The notes beneath the pieces are model-generated. The model did no database searches and was not told the origin of the DNA. It was given only the letters and a program-made list of their open reading frames with translations. 64,000 bases of DNA. It comes from Paenibacillus sp. LS1. Lineage in GTDB: Bacteria; Bacillota; Bacilli; Paenibacillales; Paenibacillaceae. Of this stretch, positions 1 through 8,557 are shown piece after piece (positions within the stretch are counted from its first letter, which is position 1; each line of letters starts with the position of its first letter). Position numbers and translations under genes: made by a program. The DNA lies in NCBI RefSeq assembly GCF_026013365.1, contig NZ_JAPDOE010000008.1, forward strand, positions 124,001 to 188,000. The letters are read 5' to 3'.

Positions 1-2
1 GC

Positions 3-80
3 AAATTTGCCAAGCCGAAGGCGCGCAAACATTTTACAGAAGATGAACTTCATATAGAAAAAGGTGAGGAACAACAATGA
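3..80 (+). CDS. C-terminal 25 residues of an upstream gene (partial)
   Basis: An open frame enters from the left edge and ends at TGA 78-80, overlapping the ATG of the next gene by four bases (ATGA). The tail is lysine- and glutamate-rich (reads KFAKPKARKHF then an acidic stretch) and cannot be assigned to a family. The overlap suggests translational coupling with the phosphatase gene that follows. Confidence 0.5.
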   Translation, partial: KFAKPKARKHFTEDELHIEKGEEQQ

Positions 81-670
81 CTCAAATCGCATTGATTCGC
101 CATGGAAGCACAGCGTGGAATAAGGAAAAACGTTCGCAGGGACAGACGGATAATCCGCTGGATCAGGATGGAAGGGAACAGGCGGTATTACTTGCTGCGA
201 GACTGGCCGAGGAATCCTGGGATGCCATCTATGCAAGTGACTTGGAGCGTGCAAGTGAGACGGCTCGCATCATCAGTGAACGCTTGGGCATTCAGGAGAT
301 TCATCTGGACCCTAGGCTTCGCGAGATGGGCGGGGGACAGGTCGAAGGAACGACGGAAGAGGAGCGTATAGCCAAGTGGGGAGCGGACTGGAGTACCCTG
401 GATCTGGGACGGGAGCTTGCAGATGCAGGGACTGTTCGAGGCAGTGCGGTGCTGGAGGATATTGTACAGCAGCACCCCGCTGGAAGAGTGATCGTTGTCA
501 GTCACGGAGCCGTTCTGCGGAATACGCTGCGAGGTCTTGTGCCTGAGCTTGATATCAGAGTGAAGCTGTCCAACACATCCATTACCCGGATCGCAAAGAA
601 TGAGAATGCATGGCAATGCGAACTGTACAATTGCAGTGTGCATTTGGATTCGTCCAGGGAGTCTCAATAG
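77..670 (+). CDS. Histidine phosphatase family protein (phosphoglycerate-mutase fold)
   Basis: This 197-residue protein is a branch-1 histidine phosphatase. The RHG catalytic motif is at residues 8-10 (LIRHGST), with His9 the expected phospho-acceptor. Arg58 (LERAS), Glu83 (LREMGGG) and the second catalytic His143 (VSHGAV) are all present, so it should be active. The family includes cofactor-dependent phosphoglycerate mutases, cobalamin/alpha-ribazole phosphatases and broad phosphatases; nothing nearby fixes the substrate, and no cobalamin genes are present. It is cytoplasmic, with no signal peptide. The start overlaps the preceding stop, and the next gene begins immediately after its stop, so it looks like the middle gene of an operon. 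Confidence 0.9.
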   Translation: MTQIALIRHGSTAWNKEKRSQGQTDNPLDQDGREQAVLLAARLAEESWDAIYASDLERASETARIISERLGIQEIHLDPRLREMGGGQVEGTTEEERIAKWGADWSTLDLGRELADAGTVRGSAVLEDIVQQHPAGRVIVVSHGAVLRNTLRGLVPELDIRVKLSNTSITRIAKNENAWQCELYNCSVHLDSSRESQ

Positions 671-1504
671 TTGGATGCTCTGACATTAAAACAAAGATTG
701 CAGCATATCCAGTCCGTTAATCTATCCATCGATCACGTGGAACAGCCTTATGAATTGGCGCTGTATATGATGAAGCATATTGGCAGTCCTGATCCTGTTC
801 TGCGAGATGAATTGATCTATGTTACGTTTGCGACCTGGATTGGGCAGGGGGTATTTTCGGAGGATCAGCTAAGGCATGTGTTGCAGTTGGCGCTGGACGA
901 TCAGCACCTTTTCTATGGGATCGGAGAGCAGGGAACAGATAGTGTGTTTACGCGGACGTTCTCCGTGTTGTTACTGCCTCCAATTCTGAGTGTGGATCGT
1001 GAGCAGTCTTTCCTGAACAAGGAGGATATCGCAGGGATTCATCATCGCTTGACTACATATCTGGAATGTGAAAAAGATGTTCGCGGCTACGCCGATGATA
1101 AGGGCTGGGCGCATGCCCCCGCACACGCGGCGGATGCGGTTGAAGATCTGGCACAGTCGCCATATCTGGAGCGGACGGATCTGCTGGAACTTCTACATGC
1201 ACTCGCTGTGAAAATAGCTGAACCAAGTGTGGTTTATATCCATGATGAGGATCAACGAATAGCACATGCCGTAATTACTATTCTCCGTCGAAATCTGTTG
1301 GAGCTGAAGGATATTACGATATGGATCGATTCCCTTCATCAAGGAGATAAGGCAGAGAACAGATCACTTCTTGAAACCAGTCAGAAGAGCCTGAATGTGC
1401 GTCTGTTTTTGCAAACACTATATCTTGCGATACGTACAGAAGAAGCCGAACCGTTTCCGGCGGTTCGCACGATGGTATTGCAGGCATTAGGAAGAGAAAA
1501 GTAA
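671..1504 (+). CDS. DUF2785 domain-containing protein
   Basis: A 277-residue protein of unknown function, recognised as the DUF2785 type from the central block around LRDELIYVTFATWI and the later DDKGWAHAPAHAADA segment. It appears all-helical and cytoplasmic, with no signal peptide or membrane span. Translation starts at TTG 671, directly after the stop of the phosphatase gene, with AGGGAG at 656-661 nine bases upstream. The absence of any gap implies co-transcription and possibly translational coupling. The family has no established biochemical role that I know of. Confidence 0.8.
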   Translation: MDALTLKQRLQHIQSVNLSIDHVEQPYELALYMMKHIGSPDPVLRDELIYVTFATWIGQGVFSEDQLRHVLQLALDDQHLFYGIGEQGTDSVFTRTFSVLLLPPILSVDREQSFLNKEDIAGIHHRLTTYLECEKDVRGYADDKGWAHAPAHAADAVEDLAQSPYLERTDLLELLHALAVKIAEPSVVYIHDEDQRIAHAVITILRRNLLELKDITIWIDSLHQGDKAENRSLLETSQKSLNVRLFLQTLYLAIRTEEAEPFPAVRTMVLQALGREK

Positions 1505-1548
1505 CCGGATACTAGATATATAGGTGTGGGAAAAAGGGGAGGTGGCAC

Positions 1549-2265
1549 ATGAGCGAATTGTCGTATTCATGGACGGAGGAGATTCTATCTCCATTGGGTG
1601 AGACAGCTGTTATCATCCATTGCGGGGAGCACTTGTCTGAAGCGGTGCAGCAGAGAGTGATGTCTGTATGTGCATTGCTGGAAAAAAGCACTTTGCCAGC
1701 CGTGATCGAATGGGTACCTTCATACACGTCCGTTACGCTGTTCTATGATCCGTTCATCTCCCCGTACCCCGAGTTCTGCCGGATTCTGCTTCAGCAGTTG
1801 AATCAAATGAAGGAATCCGCACAAGACAAGCCCAGAACAGTCACGATTCCCGTATGTTATGGTGGCGAGTGGGGGCCTGATCTGGACTACGTTGCCAGTG
1901 AGCATGGACTGATCGCAGAGGAAGTCATTGCGATTCATACATCCGGGGATTATCTCGTACATATGATTGGGTTTGCACCGGGTTTTCCGTATCTTGGCGG
2001 GTTATCCGAACGGATTGCTACGCCCAGACGGGCAACGCCAAGGCTTCGGGTAGAGGCCGGTACAGTAGGTATTGGTGGCAAACAGACGGGAATCTATTCG
2101 GTGGACACACCCGGAGGATGGCAATGTATTGGACGAACGCCACTCCGGTTGTTTCGGCCGAGTGAGAACGTACCGAGTGTGCTGGCAGCAGGTGATCGGG
2201 TTCGATTTGAACAGATTACGATGCAGGACTATCTGGCGTTGAAGCGGAAGGAGGGCGAACGATGA
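1549..2265 (+). CDS. pxpB: 5-oxoprolinase subunit PxpB (KipI-like)
   Basis: This 238-residue protein is the KipI/PxpB subunit of the ATP-dependent 5-oxoprolinase PxpABC, which opens the damaged-glutamine product 5-oxoproline to glutamate. The diagnostic block GFAPGFPYLGGL and the downstream GTVGIGGKQTGIYS and TPGGWQ motifs are visible in the C-terminal half; this cyclophilin-like half is shared with the C subunit. The stop overlaps the pxpC start by four bases (ATGA). In Bacillus subtilis the homologue KipI was first described as an inhibitor of kinase KinA; the pxpBCA arrangement here favours the oxoprolinase role. The ribosome binding site is GGGGAGGTG just before ATG 1549. Confidence 0.93.
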   Translation: MSELSYSWTEEILSPLGETAVIIHCGEHLSEAVQQRVMSVCALLEKSTLPAVIEWVPSYTSVTLFYDPFISPYPEFCRILLQQLNQMKESAQDKPRTVTIPVCYGGEWGPDLDYVASEHGLIAEEVIAIHTSGDYLVHMIGFAPGFPYLGGLSERIATPRRATPRLRVEAGTVGIGGKQTGIYSVDTPGGWQCIGRTPLRLFRPSENVPSVLAAGDRVRFEQITMQDYLALKRKEGER

Positions 2266-3293
2266 GCATTGAAGTGATTCGCCCCGGTCTGTTATCTACC
2301 GTTCAGGATGAAGGCAGAATCGGTTATCGCCGGTATGGTATCCATCCTGGCGGGGTCATGGATACCTTCGCAGCCAGAGCAGCCAATATGCTTGTGGGCA
2401 ACTCCCGCCATGCGGCAGTGCTGGAGTTGACGATGACGGGGCCGGAGCTTCGATTTCAGGAGAGCCAGCTCATCTCATTATGTGGGGCCGATCTGACGGC
2501 AACGGTGGATCATCTGCCCGTACCTTTGTGGCGTCCTGTGCTGGTGCGGGCTGGAAGTGTACTGAAGTTTGGCCCATGTCGTCATGGCTTGCGCGGTTAT
2601 CTGGCGTTTGCGGGTGGAATAGCTGTGCCTGAAGTGATGGGCAGTCGAAGTACAGACCTCAAGACAGGTCTTGGCGGTTTGGAAGGAAGAGCCTTGTGTG
2701 TGGCAGATCTGTTATCTACGGGTGAACCTTCTGACGAAGCGCAAGGTTGGATACAGCGTATGGAAAAGCACGCAGAGAAGAGTGAGCGGGATCACCGAAT
2801 ATTGGCGCCTACGTGGTTTTTATCTGAACGTGAAAGACCTGACTATTATGGGAGATCTGTTATTCGTGTGATGGAGAGCAAGGATAGTTCACTGTTCAGC
2901 GAGGCAATTCTGGGACAATTCTATGCCGAAAAATACGTGATCTCTCCGCAATCCGATCGGATGGGCTATCGCTTGCAAGGCTCCAGACTGGAGCTGGATC
3001 AGCCTCTCGATAAGCTGTCTGAAGCCGTTACCTATGGCACGGTGCAGGTGCCACCGGATGGTCAGCCCATCATCCTGATGGCAGACCATCAGACGATTGG
3101 AGGTTATCCTGTCATTGCACAGGTAGCTCGGGTGGATATGCCAATCCTGGTTCAAGCTAAGCCAGGAACCCGAATTACTTTTAAACAGATTACGCAGAAT
3201 CAAGCCCGTCAGTTGTACATGGCACAGGAACGCAACATGCAGCTCATGGATAAGTTGATACGTAGAAGAATGGCAGGAAGGGGGGGCGCTTAA
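2262..3293 (+). CDS. pxpC: 5-oxoprolinase subunit PxpC (KipA-like, biotin-dependent carboxylase-like domain)
   Basis: At 343 residues this is the expected size for PxpC/KipA. The N-terminus [17 protein letters not shown] and the GIHPGGVMD motif are typical, as is the later [11 protein letters not shown] block. With PxpB it forms the activating half of 5-oxoprolinase, thought to handle ATP and the phosphorylated intermediate. The gene overlaps pxpB by four bases and pxpA by one base, so the three subunits are tightly coupled. No membrane segments are seen. Confidence 0.93.
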   Translation: MSIEVIRPGLLSTVQDEGRIGYRRYGIHPGGVMDTFAARAANMLVGNSRHAAVLELTMTGPELRFQESQLISLCGADLTATVDHLPVPLWRPVLVRAGSVLKFGPCRHGLRGYLAFAGGIAVPEVMGSRSTDLKTGLGGLEGRALCVADLLSTGEPSDEAQGWIQRMEKHAEKSERDHRILAPTWFLSERERPDYYGRSVIRVMESKDSSLFSEAILGQFYAEKYVISPQSDRMGYRLQGSRLELDQPLDKLSEAVTYGTVQVPPDGQPIILMADHQTIGGYPVIAQVARVDMPILVQAKPGTRITFKQITQNQARQLYMAQERNMQLMDKLIRRRMAGRGGA

Positions 3294-4081
3294 TGAATAC
3301 CTCGAAAACCTTGGATATCAATTGTGATCTGGGCGAAAGTTATGGTATATATCGCACGCTATCGGACGAAGCCATTCTACCCTTGATTACATCAGCCAAT
3401 ATTGCCTGCGGATTTCATGCAGGGGACCCGGCTACGATGCGGATGACGGTGGAGGGCGCATTGGAGCATCAGGTGACCATTGGAGCCCACCCCGGGTTGC
3501 CGGATTTGCAAGGGTTTGGCCGAAGACGTATGGACATTACGCCACGGGAAGCATATGACATGGTGGTATATCAGATCGGTGCGCTGGATGCCTTTGTCCG
3601 GGCAAGTGGAGGGCGAATGCATCACGTGAAACCGCACGGTGCCTTATATAATATGGCCGCAGAAGATGCAAAGCTTGCTGAAGCTATTGCCGAGGCGATC
3701 TATCAAGTACAGCCTGATCTGTATTTGTATGGTCTGGCGGGCAGTGAGCTGATTCACGCTGCGGATCGCATCGGTCTGCGCAGCGTGAGTGAGGTATTTG
3801 CGGATCGAACCTATGGGGCGAATGGGAAGCTAACCCCTCGCAGCCAAGCCGGAGCCGTCATTGAAGAGTCGGGACAAGCGATTGCGCAAGTGCTTCGGAT
3901 GGTAAAAGACGGAGCCGTTGTATCCACGGATGGTACGCTGGTCCCTATTAAGGCAGAGACAGTCTGTATCCACGGTGACGGAGCGAACGCGTTGACATTT
4001 GCGCAAGAGATTCGTCGCGTACTGGAATCGGAAGGTATTAAGCTCTCTGCGCATAATTTTGGAATGACAAGGAGTGAATGA
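3293..4081 (+). CDS. pxpA: 5-oxoprolinase subunit PxpA (LamB/YcsF family)
   Basis: This 262-residue LamB/YcsF-family protein is the hydrolase-like subunit of 5-oxoprolinase. The family signatures are clear: INCDLGES near the N-terminus, [26 protein letters not shown] and VKPHGALYN. Together with PxpB and PxpC it would convert 5-oxo-L-proline plus ATP and water to glutamate. The start codon shares a base with the pxpC stop (TAATG), and the NUDIX gene overlaps its end by four bases. Gene order is pxpB-pxpC-pxpA. Confidence 0.94.
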   Translation: MNTSKTLDINCDLGESYGIYRTLSDEAILPLITSANIACGFHAGDPATMRMTVEGALEHQVTIGAHPGLPDLQGFGRRRMDITPREAYDMVVYQIGALDAFVRASGGRMHHVKPHGALYNMAAEDAKLAEAIAEAIYQVQPDLYLYGLAGSELIHAADRIGLRSVSEVFADRTYGANGKLTPRSQAGAVIEESGQAIAQVLRMVKDGAVVSTDGTLVPIKAETVCIHGDGANALTFAQEIRRVLESEGIKLSAHNFGMTRSE

Positions 4082-4545
4082 ACAGAATGAAACCCATACG
4101 CAACTCGGCGAAGGCCGTTATTGTGCAGGATGGACGATTGCTGGTGATTCGACTGGAAGATCAATATGGTACCGCTTATGTGTTCCCGGGTGGAGGACAG
4201 GAGAAGGGTGAAGAGCTCAAGGATGCGGTCGCGCGCGAATGTCTGGAGGAGATTGGTCAGGCTGTGAACGTGGGAGAGCTGTTACATATCCGAGAGTATA
4301 TCGGAAAAAATCATGAATTCGCCGAGTGGGATGCAGATATCCACCAGGTTGAATTTTATTTTGCGTGCAGCCTGATCGATCCGGAGGCAATCGTTTTTGA
4401 AGGCTCCAATCCTGACAATAATCAAGTCGCGGTGGAGTGGATTGCCCTTGAAGATCTGTCTCAGATTCGTTTATATCCAAAAACAATCGGCGAATTGCTG
4501 CTTAAATCGGGTTCTTCCTCAATCTATCTTGGAGATCTAAATTAA
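4078..4545 (+). CDS. NUDIX hydrolase
   Basis: A 155-residue NUDIX-fold protein with a full Nudix box at about residues 39-61: a Gly, five residues, Glu, seven residues, then REC-L-EEIG. The catalytic glutamates are all present, so it should hydrolyse a nucleoside diphosphate linked to some moiety; the substrate cannot be told. It overlaps the end of pxpA by four bases and is probably the last gene of that operon, perhaps simply a passenger, since a link to oxoproline is not established. A second Met is at residue 4. Confidence 0.88.
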   Translation: MNRMKPIRNSAKAVIVQDGRLLVIRLEDQYGTAYVFPGGGQEKGEELKDAVARECLEEIGQAVNVGELLHIREYIGKNHEFAEWDADIHQVEFYFACSLIDPEAIVFEGSNPDNNQVAVEWIALEDLSQIRLYPKTIGELLLKSGSSSIYLGDLN

Positions 4546-4650
4546 ATCAGTCATGAAGAAATATCGTGCTAACCCCTTTATGTAAACATTTCTATAAAGA
4601 ACTTTTCCAATTTTGTCACGTTAGCGTATCGGTTCATGGATTCACCATAG

Positions 4651-4803
4651 GTGAGGTGGGTACACTATAAGTACAGGCGTATTACTACTAACGTAAGTTG
4701 ACTGTACTTATACACAACAATGGAGCGGACATAACCTAAAGAAGCGAAACCTGCAAAGTTAAGTACAGGTTTCTGTTCGAACTTTAGCCTACCCACTCCT
4801 CAA
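4651..4803. repeat. Divergent member of the structured intergenic repeat
   Basis: This stretch folds on itself: a perfect 10-base inverted repeat ATAAGTACAG/CTGTACTTAT (4667-4711), a perfect 8-base pair GAAACCTG/CAGGTTTC (4745-4773 region), and outer arms GAGGTGGGTA near 4653 and TACCCACTCCTC near 4790. The part GGAG-GGACA-ACCT-AAGAAGCGAA resembles the left half of the repeat copies at 4888, 11911 and 13787, but the conserved right half (GGGGATAACAGCGAT) is missing. It is best read as an older or truncated relative. The rest of the gap after the NUDIX gene holds no supportable gene. Confidence 0.45.
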
Positions 4804-4827
4804 ATTGGAAGAACGGTAGACGTAGTG

Positions 4828-5164
4828 GAGGGGACGAAATCGATTCTGAGGAAGCGAAGTGTCTGCTGGTATCCTGGATTTTCACTTGTATATCCATTGA
4901 ATTAAACATTTACACGATAACGGAGAGGACAGAAGAAACCTGAAAAAGCGAAGCGGTCGCCTTTATCACCGGATTTTTCCCTTGAGAAAAGGGATTCAAA
5001 AAAATCTGGGGATAACAGCGATTGGAAGGTTATTCTGTCATCGTAGTGTTAGTGTAAATCGTCTTTAATCCAATGTATACGATGAAGAGATCAGGATCAT
5101 TGCGAGATAACAGCGATCCAAAGAACGATCCGTACCCGGAACGGCTTTCTACAAGAGTCCCCCC
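4828..5164. repeat. Structured intergenic repeat, older copy split by a nested copy
   Basis: The left half (GGGGACG at 4830, then GAGGAAGCGAAG and TATCCTGGATTTT) and the right half (GAGATAACAGCGATCC near 5103-5118, then AGAACGAT and GTCCCC at 5157) match the two halves of the repeat seen elsewhere, but are separated by the complete copy at 4888-5080. The arms can still pair: GGGGAC with GTCCCC, and ATCG plus TTCT with AGAA plus CGAT. I infer that the complete copy inserted into the apical loop of this older copy. Confidence 0.45.
4888..5080. repeat. Structured intergenic repeat, copy A
   Basis: A long imperfect hairpin. Outer arms: GTATA, CATTG and ATTAAA at the left pair with TTTAAT, CAATG and TATAC at the right; then TTTACAC pairs with GTGTAAA, GACAGAA with TTCTGTC and AACCT with AGGTT. 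The conserved core includes GCGA-AGCG-TCGC, CGGATTT paired with AAATCTGG, and the invariant string GGGGATAACAGCGAT. The apical hairpin is CCCTT-GAGA-AAGGG. The same architecture recurs at 11911-12096 and 13787-13940 with different but still complementary arms. Confidence 0.75.
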
Positions 5165-5195
5165 AATATCCCCCAAACCGAAAGGAGCACTTCCC

Positions 5196-5612
5196 ATGAA
5201 CCAGACTGAATTGGAACAAAACATTGTAAAAGCTTTGGAAAATAACCCTTTTTGCAGCTTCTCCACAGTGGAGGATGGTAAACCGAAATCCCGCTATATG
5301 GCGCTTTTCAACGATGGACTGAACATTCATCTGGCAACGAACCGCCGTACACACAAAGTAGAGGAACTGGAGAATAATCCGAATGTTAGCCTACTACTTG
5401 GTTATGAGGCTGGTGGCTCCAAGGAAGTGGTTGAGATCGAAGGAACTTGTGAAGTGACGAAGAACGAAGGTTTGCGTGAGCAAGTGTGGAACGACGAACT
5501 GAAGGCCTGGTTCGATGGACCTAACGATCCGAATTATGTCATTCTGGACATCACACCGGCTCGTATTGAGTATACGGGCAAAGACCATGAACACCACGTG
5601 TGGGAACAATAA
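5196..5612 (+). CDS. Pyridoxamine 5'-phosphate oxidase-like FMN-binding protein (general stress protein 26 type)
   Basis: The frame is open from 5073, but the start chosen is ATG 5196 because AAAGGAG lies at 5181-5187, eight bases upstream, and the sequence before it belongs to the repeat element. The resulting 138-residue protein (MNQTELEQNIVKALE...) has the split-barrel PNPOx-like fold: FCSFSTVEDGKPKSRYMAL, then HLATNRRTHKVEELENNPNVSLLL. It resembles the small stress proteins such as YdaG rather than true PdxH, which is longer and has a dedicated C-terminal block. It probably binds FMN or a related flavin; the substrate is unknown. Confidence 0.85.
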   Translation: MNQTELEQNIVKALENNPFCSFSTVEDGKPKSRYMALFNDGLNIHLATNRRTHKVEELENNPNVSLLLGYEAGGSKEVVEIEGTCEVTKNEGLREQVWNDELKAWFDGPNDPNYVILDITPARIEYTGKDHEHHVWEQ

Positions 5613-5681
5613 GCCGAAATATGAAAATAACCTCTGCCAAGTAGCATTCTTATGCGGAAAACCGCGCAGAGTTTAATTCAA

Positions 5682-5712
5682 CCGTGAAAGCCATCTAGGC
5701 TTCACGGTTTTT
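5682..5712 (+). terminator. Rho-independent terminator
   Basis: CCGTGAAGCC-type stem (ACCGTGAAAGCC / GGCTTCACGGT) followed by a short T run, 70 bases after the stop of the PNPOx-like gene. The remaining gap to 6091 holds three direct copies of AATGTAAA (5836, 5865, 5916) but no gene. Confidence 0.8.
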
Positions 5713-6091
5713 GTTATGAATGAAGAACGCTGAACTGGATATAGTTGTAAGGTTTATGTAATATACGTATTTTGAAACAAACAAGCACTAAATACCTACT
5801 AAAATGTTGAAAAAAATGTCGAAATCACGCATGATAATGTAAACTCGGTCTGGTATGTGCGGGTAATGTAAAAAAATAATGCTTTTCAATGGCTGAACAT
5901 TGCGTTATGATTTGGAATGTAAACGACAAGCACAGACATAAATAGATGTTCATGTGAGATAAACTTACCTGAAATTCCGATGCATGTCATCAGAGCGTCA
6001 GTACGCACAACCCATGAAATCTATCTTTTTTCTGCGCTCTTCGTTTGCCCATTAATGCATGATTCAATGTACATAACCGGGAGGGGTTATT

Positions 6092-8341
6092 TTGAAAATG
6101 AGAAAAAAAGTATTATCAAGCCTGACTGCCGCTTTGTTTGCATTAAACGTGCTTGCGGTATTTCCGGTACCTGTGTCGGCTGCGGATGCTGCCAAAGTGA
6201 AACTGCGGATCATGGAAACCACAGATATTCATACTAATCTGGTTAACTATGATTATTATTCCGACAAAGAGACAGACCAATATGGACTCGCCAAAACAGC
6301 AACACTGATTAAGAAAGCCCGTGACGAAGCGAAGAACAGCCTGCTGTTTGATAACGGGGATCTGATTCAGGGAAATCCGCTGGGAGACTACGCTGCCAAA
6401 ATTGATCCACTGAAAAAGGGTGAGACTCACCCTGTATATAAAGCGATGAATCTGCTCGATTATGATGCAGGGAACATCGGTAACCATGAGTTCAACTATG
6501 GTCTGGATTTCCTGGACATGACGCTGGAGGGAGCGAACTTCCCTTACATTAATGCCAATGTCTATGTAGACGATGGTGATGATGACGAGACGAACGACAA
6601 GAACTACTTCACACCGTATGAGATTTTGGATAAGAAAGTAACGGACGAAACGGGTAAGGAACATACGATCAAAGTGGGTGTAATCGGATTCGTACCACCA
6701 CAAATCATGCAATGGGACAGCGCTAATCTTGAAGGTAAAGTAATCGCCAAAGATATTATCGCTACTGCAAAAAAATTCATTCCTGAGATGAAAGCAAAAG
6801 GTGCCGACATTATTGTAGCTATTCCTCACTCCGGATTTGAGGAAATTCCTCAAACGGATCTGATGGAAAACTCCGTATTGTATCTGAGCCAAGTTGAAGG
6901 TATTAATGCCATTTTGTTTGGACATGCCCACAAAGTGTTCCCGAGTGCTGATTTTGCTGGCAAAAAAGGGGTAGACCTGGAGAAGGGTACCATTAATGGC
7001 GTTCCTGCTGTAGAGCCAGGATTCTGGGGGGATCACCTGGGGATTATTGATCTGGATCTAGAACAAGTGGATGGCAAATGGAAAGTGGTGGATTCCAAAA
7101 CGGAAGCACGCCCAATCTATGACACAGCCAACAAAAAACCACTGGTAGAAGCCGATCAGGACATCATTGATGCGGTTCACGAAGAGCATGAAGGCACATT
7201 GGAGTATGTTCGTGGTCCGGTGGGCGAAACGACTGCACCAATCAACAGCTTCTTCGCTCTGGTTCAGGATGATCCATCCATTCAGATCGTAACGAATGCA
7301 CAGAAATGGTATGTTGAAAAACATATGCAAGGTACGGAATATGAGAAAATTCCTGTATTGTCCGCAGGTGCTCCATTCAAAGCAGGTGGACGTTCAGGCG
7401 CTTCGTATTACACGAATATTCCTACTGGCACCATTGCGATCAAAAACGTTGCTGACTTGTACGTGTATCCAAATACGGTACATGCTGTAATGGTTAACGG
7501 CGCAGAACTGAAAGAATGGCTGGAATGGTCTGCAGGCCAATTCAACCAGATCGACCCGGCTAAAGGTGGACAACAACAACTGATCAACAATGACTTCCCA
7601 ACGTATAACTTCGATGTTATCGATGGCGTAACGTATCAGATTGATGTGACCCAACCAGCCAAATACGATAGCAAAGCTACGATTGTTAATGCATCCGCAA
7701 GCCGGATCAAAGATCTGAGCTTTAACGGCAAAGCGATTGACCCAGCGCAAAAATTCATTGTAGCGACGAATAACTACCGTGCTTCTTCATCCAAACTGGC
7801 TAACCCGGACGGCAAACGCATCGTTCTGGCTGCACCGGATGAGAATCGTCAAGTAATCATCGACTACATCCGTGAGAATAAAACGATTAATCCGGCAGCG
7901 GACGGCAACTGGTCCCTGGCACCAATTAAACCGTCTGCTGGTGTAACTGCAGCAGCGCTGAACGATCTTGAAGTTGTGTTTGCTTCTTCCCCGGATGCGA
8001 AAGATCTGGTTGAAGCGAATCCGGCAATGTCATTCATTGGTACGAACAAAGAAGGTTTTGCAGAGTATGGCTTGAAACTGACAGGTGAAGCAACGACAAC
8101 ACCTGAAACAGGTGTGGAGCCAGCTCCGACGCCTAAACCAACACCAACGCCGACACCTAAGCCACAACCTGAGAAACCAGCGACCAACAACAAGGTTGTA
8201 TATGTGGTGAAAAAAGGGGATAACCTGTACCGCATCGGATTGAAATATGGTGTGGACTGGCGCAAACTTGCGACAGCTAACAAAATCTCAAATGTGCATA
8301 ACCTGAAAGTTGGACAGAAAATCGTGATTCCCGCTTCTTAA
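6092..8341 (+). CDS. Secreted bifunctional 2',3'-cyclic-nucleotide phosphodiesterase/3'-nucleotidase-like protein with LysM domain
   Basis: This 749-residue exported protein starts at TTG 6092 behind GGGAGGGG. A signal peptide (KKVLSSLTAALFALNVLAV, cleavage near VSAADA) is followed by a calcineurin-like metallophosphatase domain with TTDIHTN, DNGDLIQGN, GNHEFNYG, IPHSGFE and FGHAHKVF. A 5'-nucleotidase C-terminal domain covers roughly residues 370-620. A Pro/Thr-rich linker (repeats of PTPKPTP) leads to one LysM domain (YVVKKGDNLYRIG...) at the very end, which should hold the enzyme on peptidoglycan. Unlike many homologues it has no LPXTG or SLH anchor. It likely releases phosphate and nucleosides from extracellular nucleotides, consistent with the Pst operon 6 kb downstream. 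Confidence 0.92.
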   Translation: MKMRKKVLSSLTAALFALNVLAVFPVPVSAADAAKVKLRIMETTDIHTNLVNYDYYSDKETDQYGLAKTATLIKKARDEAKNSLLFDNGDLIQGNPLGDYAAKIDPLKKGETHPVYKAMNLLDYDAGNIGNHEFNYGLDFLDMTLEGANFPYINANVYVDDGDDDETNDKNYFTPYEILDKKVTDETGKEHTIKVGVIGFVPPQIMQWDSANLEGKVIAKDIIATAKKFIPEMKAKGADIIVAIPHSGFEEIPQTDLMENSVLYLSQVEGINAILFGHAHKVFPSADFAGKKGVDLEKGTINGVPAVEPGFWGDHLGIIDLDLEQVDGKWKVVDSKTEARPIYDTANKKPLVEADQDIIDAVHEEHEGTLEYVRGPVGETTAPINSFFALVQDDPSIQIVTNAQKWYVEKHMQGTEYEKIPVLSAGAPFKAGGRSGASYYTNIPTGTIAIKNVADLYVYPNTVHAVMVNGAELKEWLEWSAGQFNQIDPAKGGQQQLINNDFPTYNFDVIDGVTYQIDVTQPAKYDSKATIVNASASRIKDLSFNGKAIDPAQKFIVATNNYRASSSKLANPDGKRIVLAAPDENRQVIIDYIRENKTINPAADGNWSLAPIKPSAGVTAAALNDLEVVFASSPDAKDLVEANPAMSFIGTNKEGFAEYGLKLTGEATTTPETGVEPAPTPKPTPTPTPKPQPEKPATNNKVVYVVKKGDNLYRIGLKYGVDWRKLATANKISNVHNLKVGQKIVIPAS

Positions 8342-8363
8342 AGTTTAATAAGCGGTGAGGAGG

Positions 8364-8397
8364 AGACCGACAGTCATCAGACTGTCGGTCTTTTTTT
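8364..8397 (+). terminator. Strong rho-independent terminator
   Basis: AGACCGACAGT-CATCAG-ACTGTCGGTC followed by seven T residues, 23 bases after the nucleotidase stop. Confidence 0.93.
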
Positions 8398-8557
8398 CTG
8401 CAATTATGAATATATCTGTTTCAATAACCGTCATATAGGAAGTCATCAAAACAGTAGAGATTAATTTCAAGACCCATGATATAATATTTACAAACTTTGG
8501 GTATATACCAGTGAACATTAATGGACATGGCATCATAAATTGGCAAGGGGGTCCTAC

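Noticed and set aside
6143-7036. 297-codon frame antisense to the nucleotidase gene
   Set aside because: It lies wholly opposite a well-conserved enzyme domain; no family motif and no ribosome binding site.
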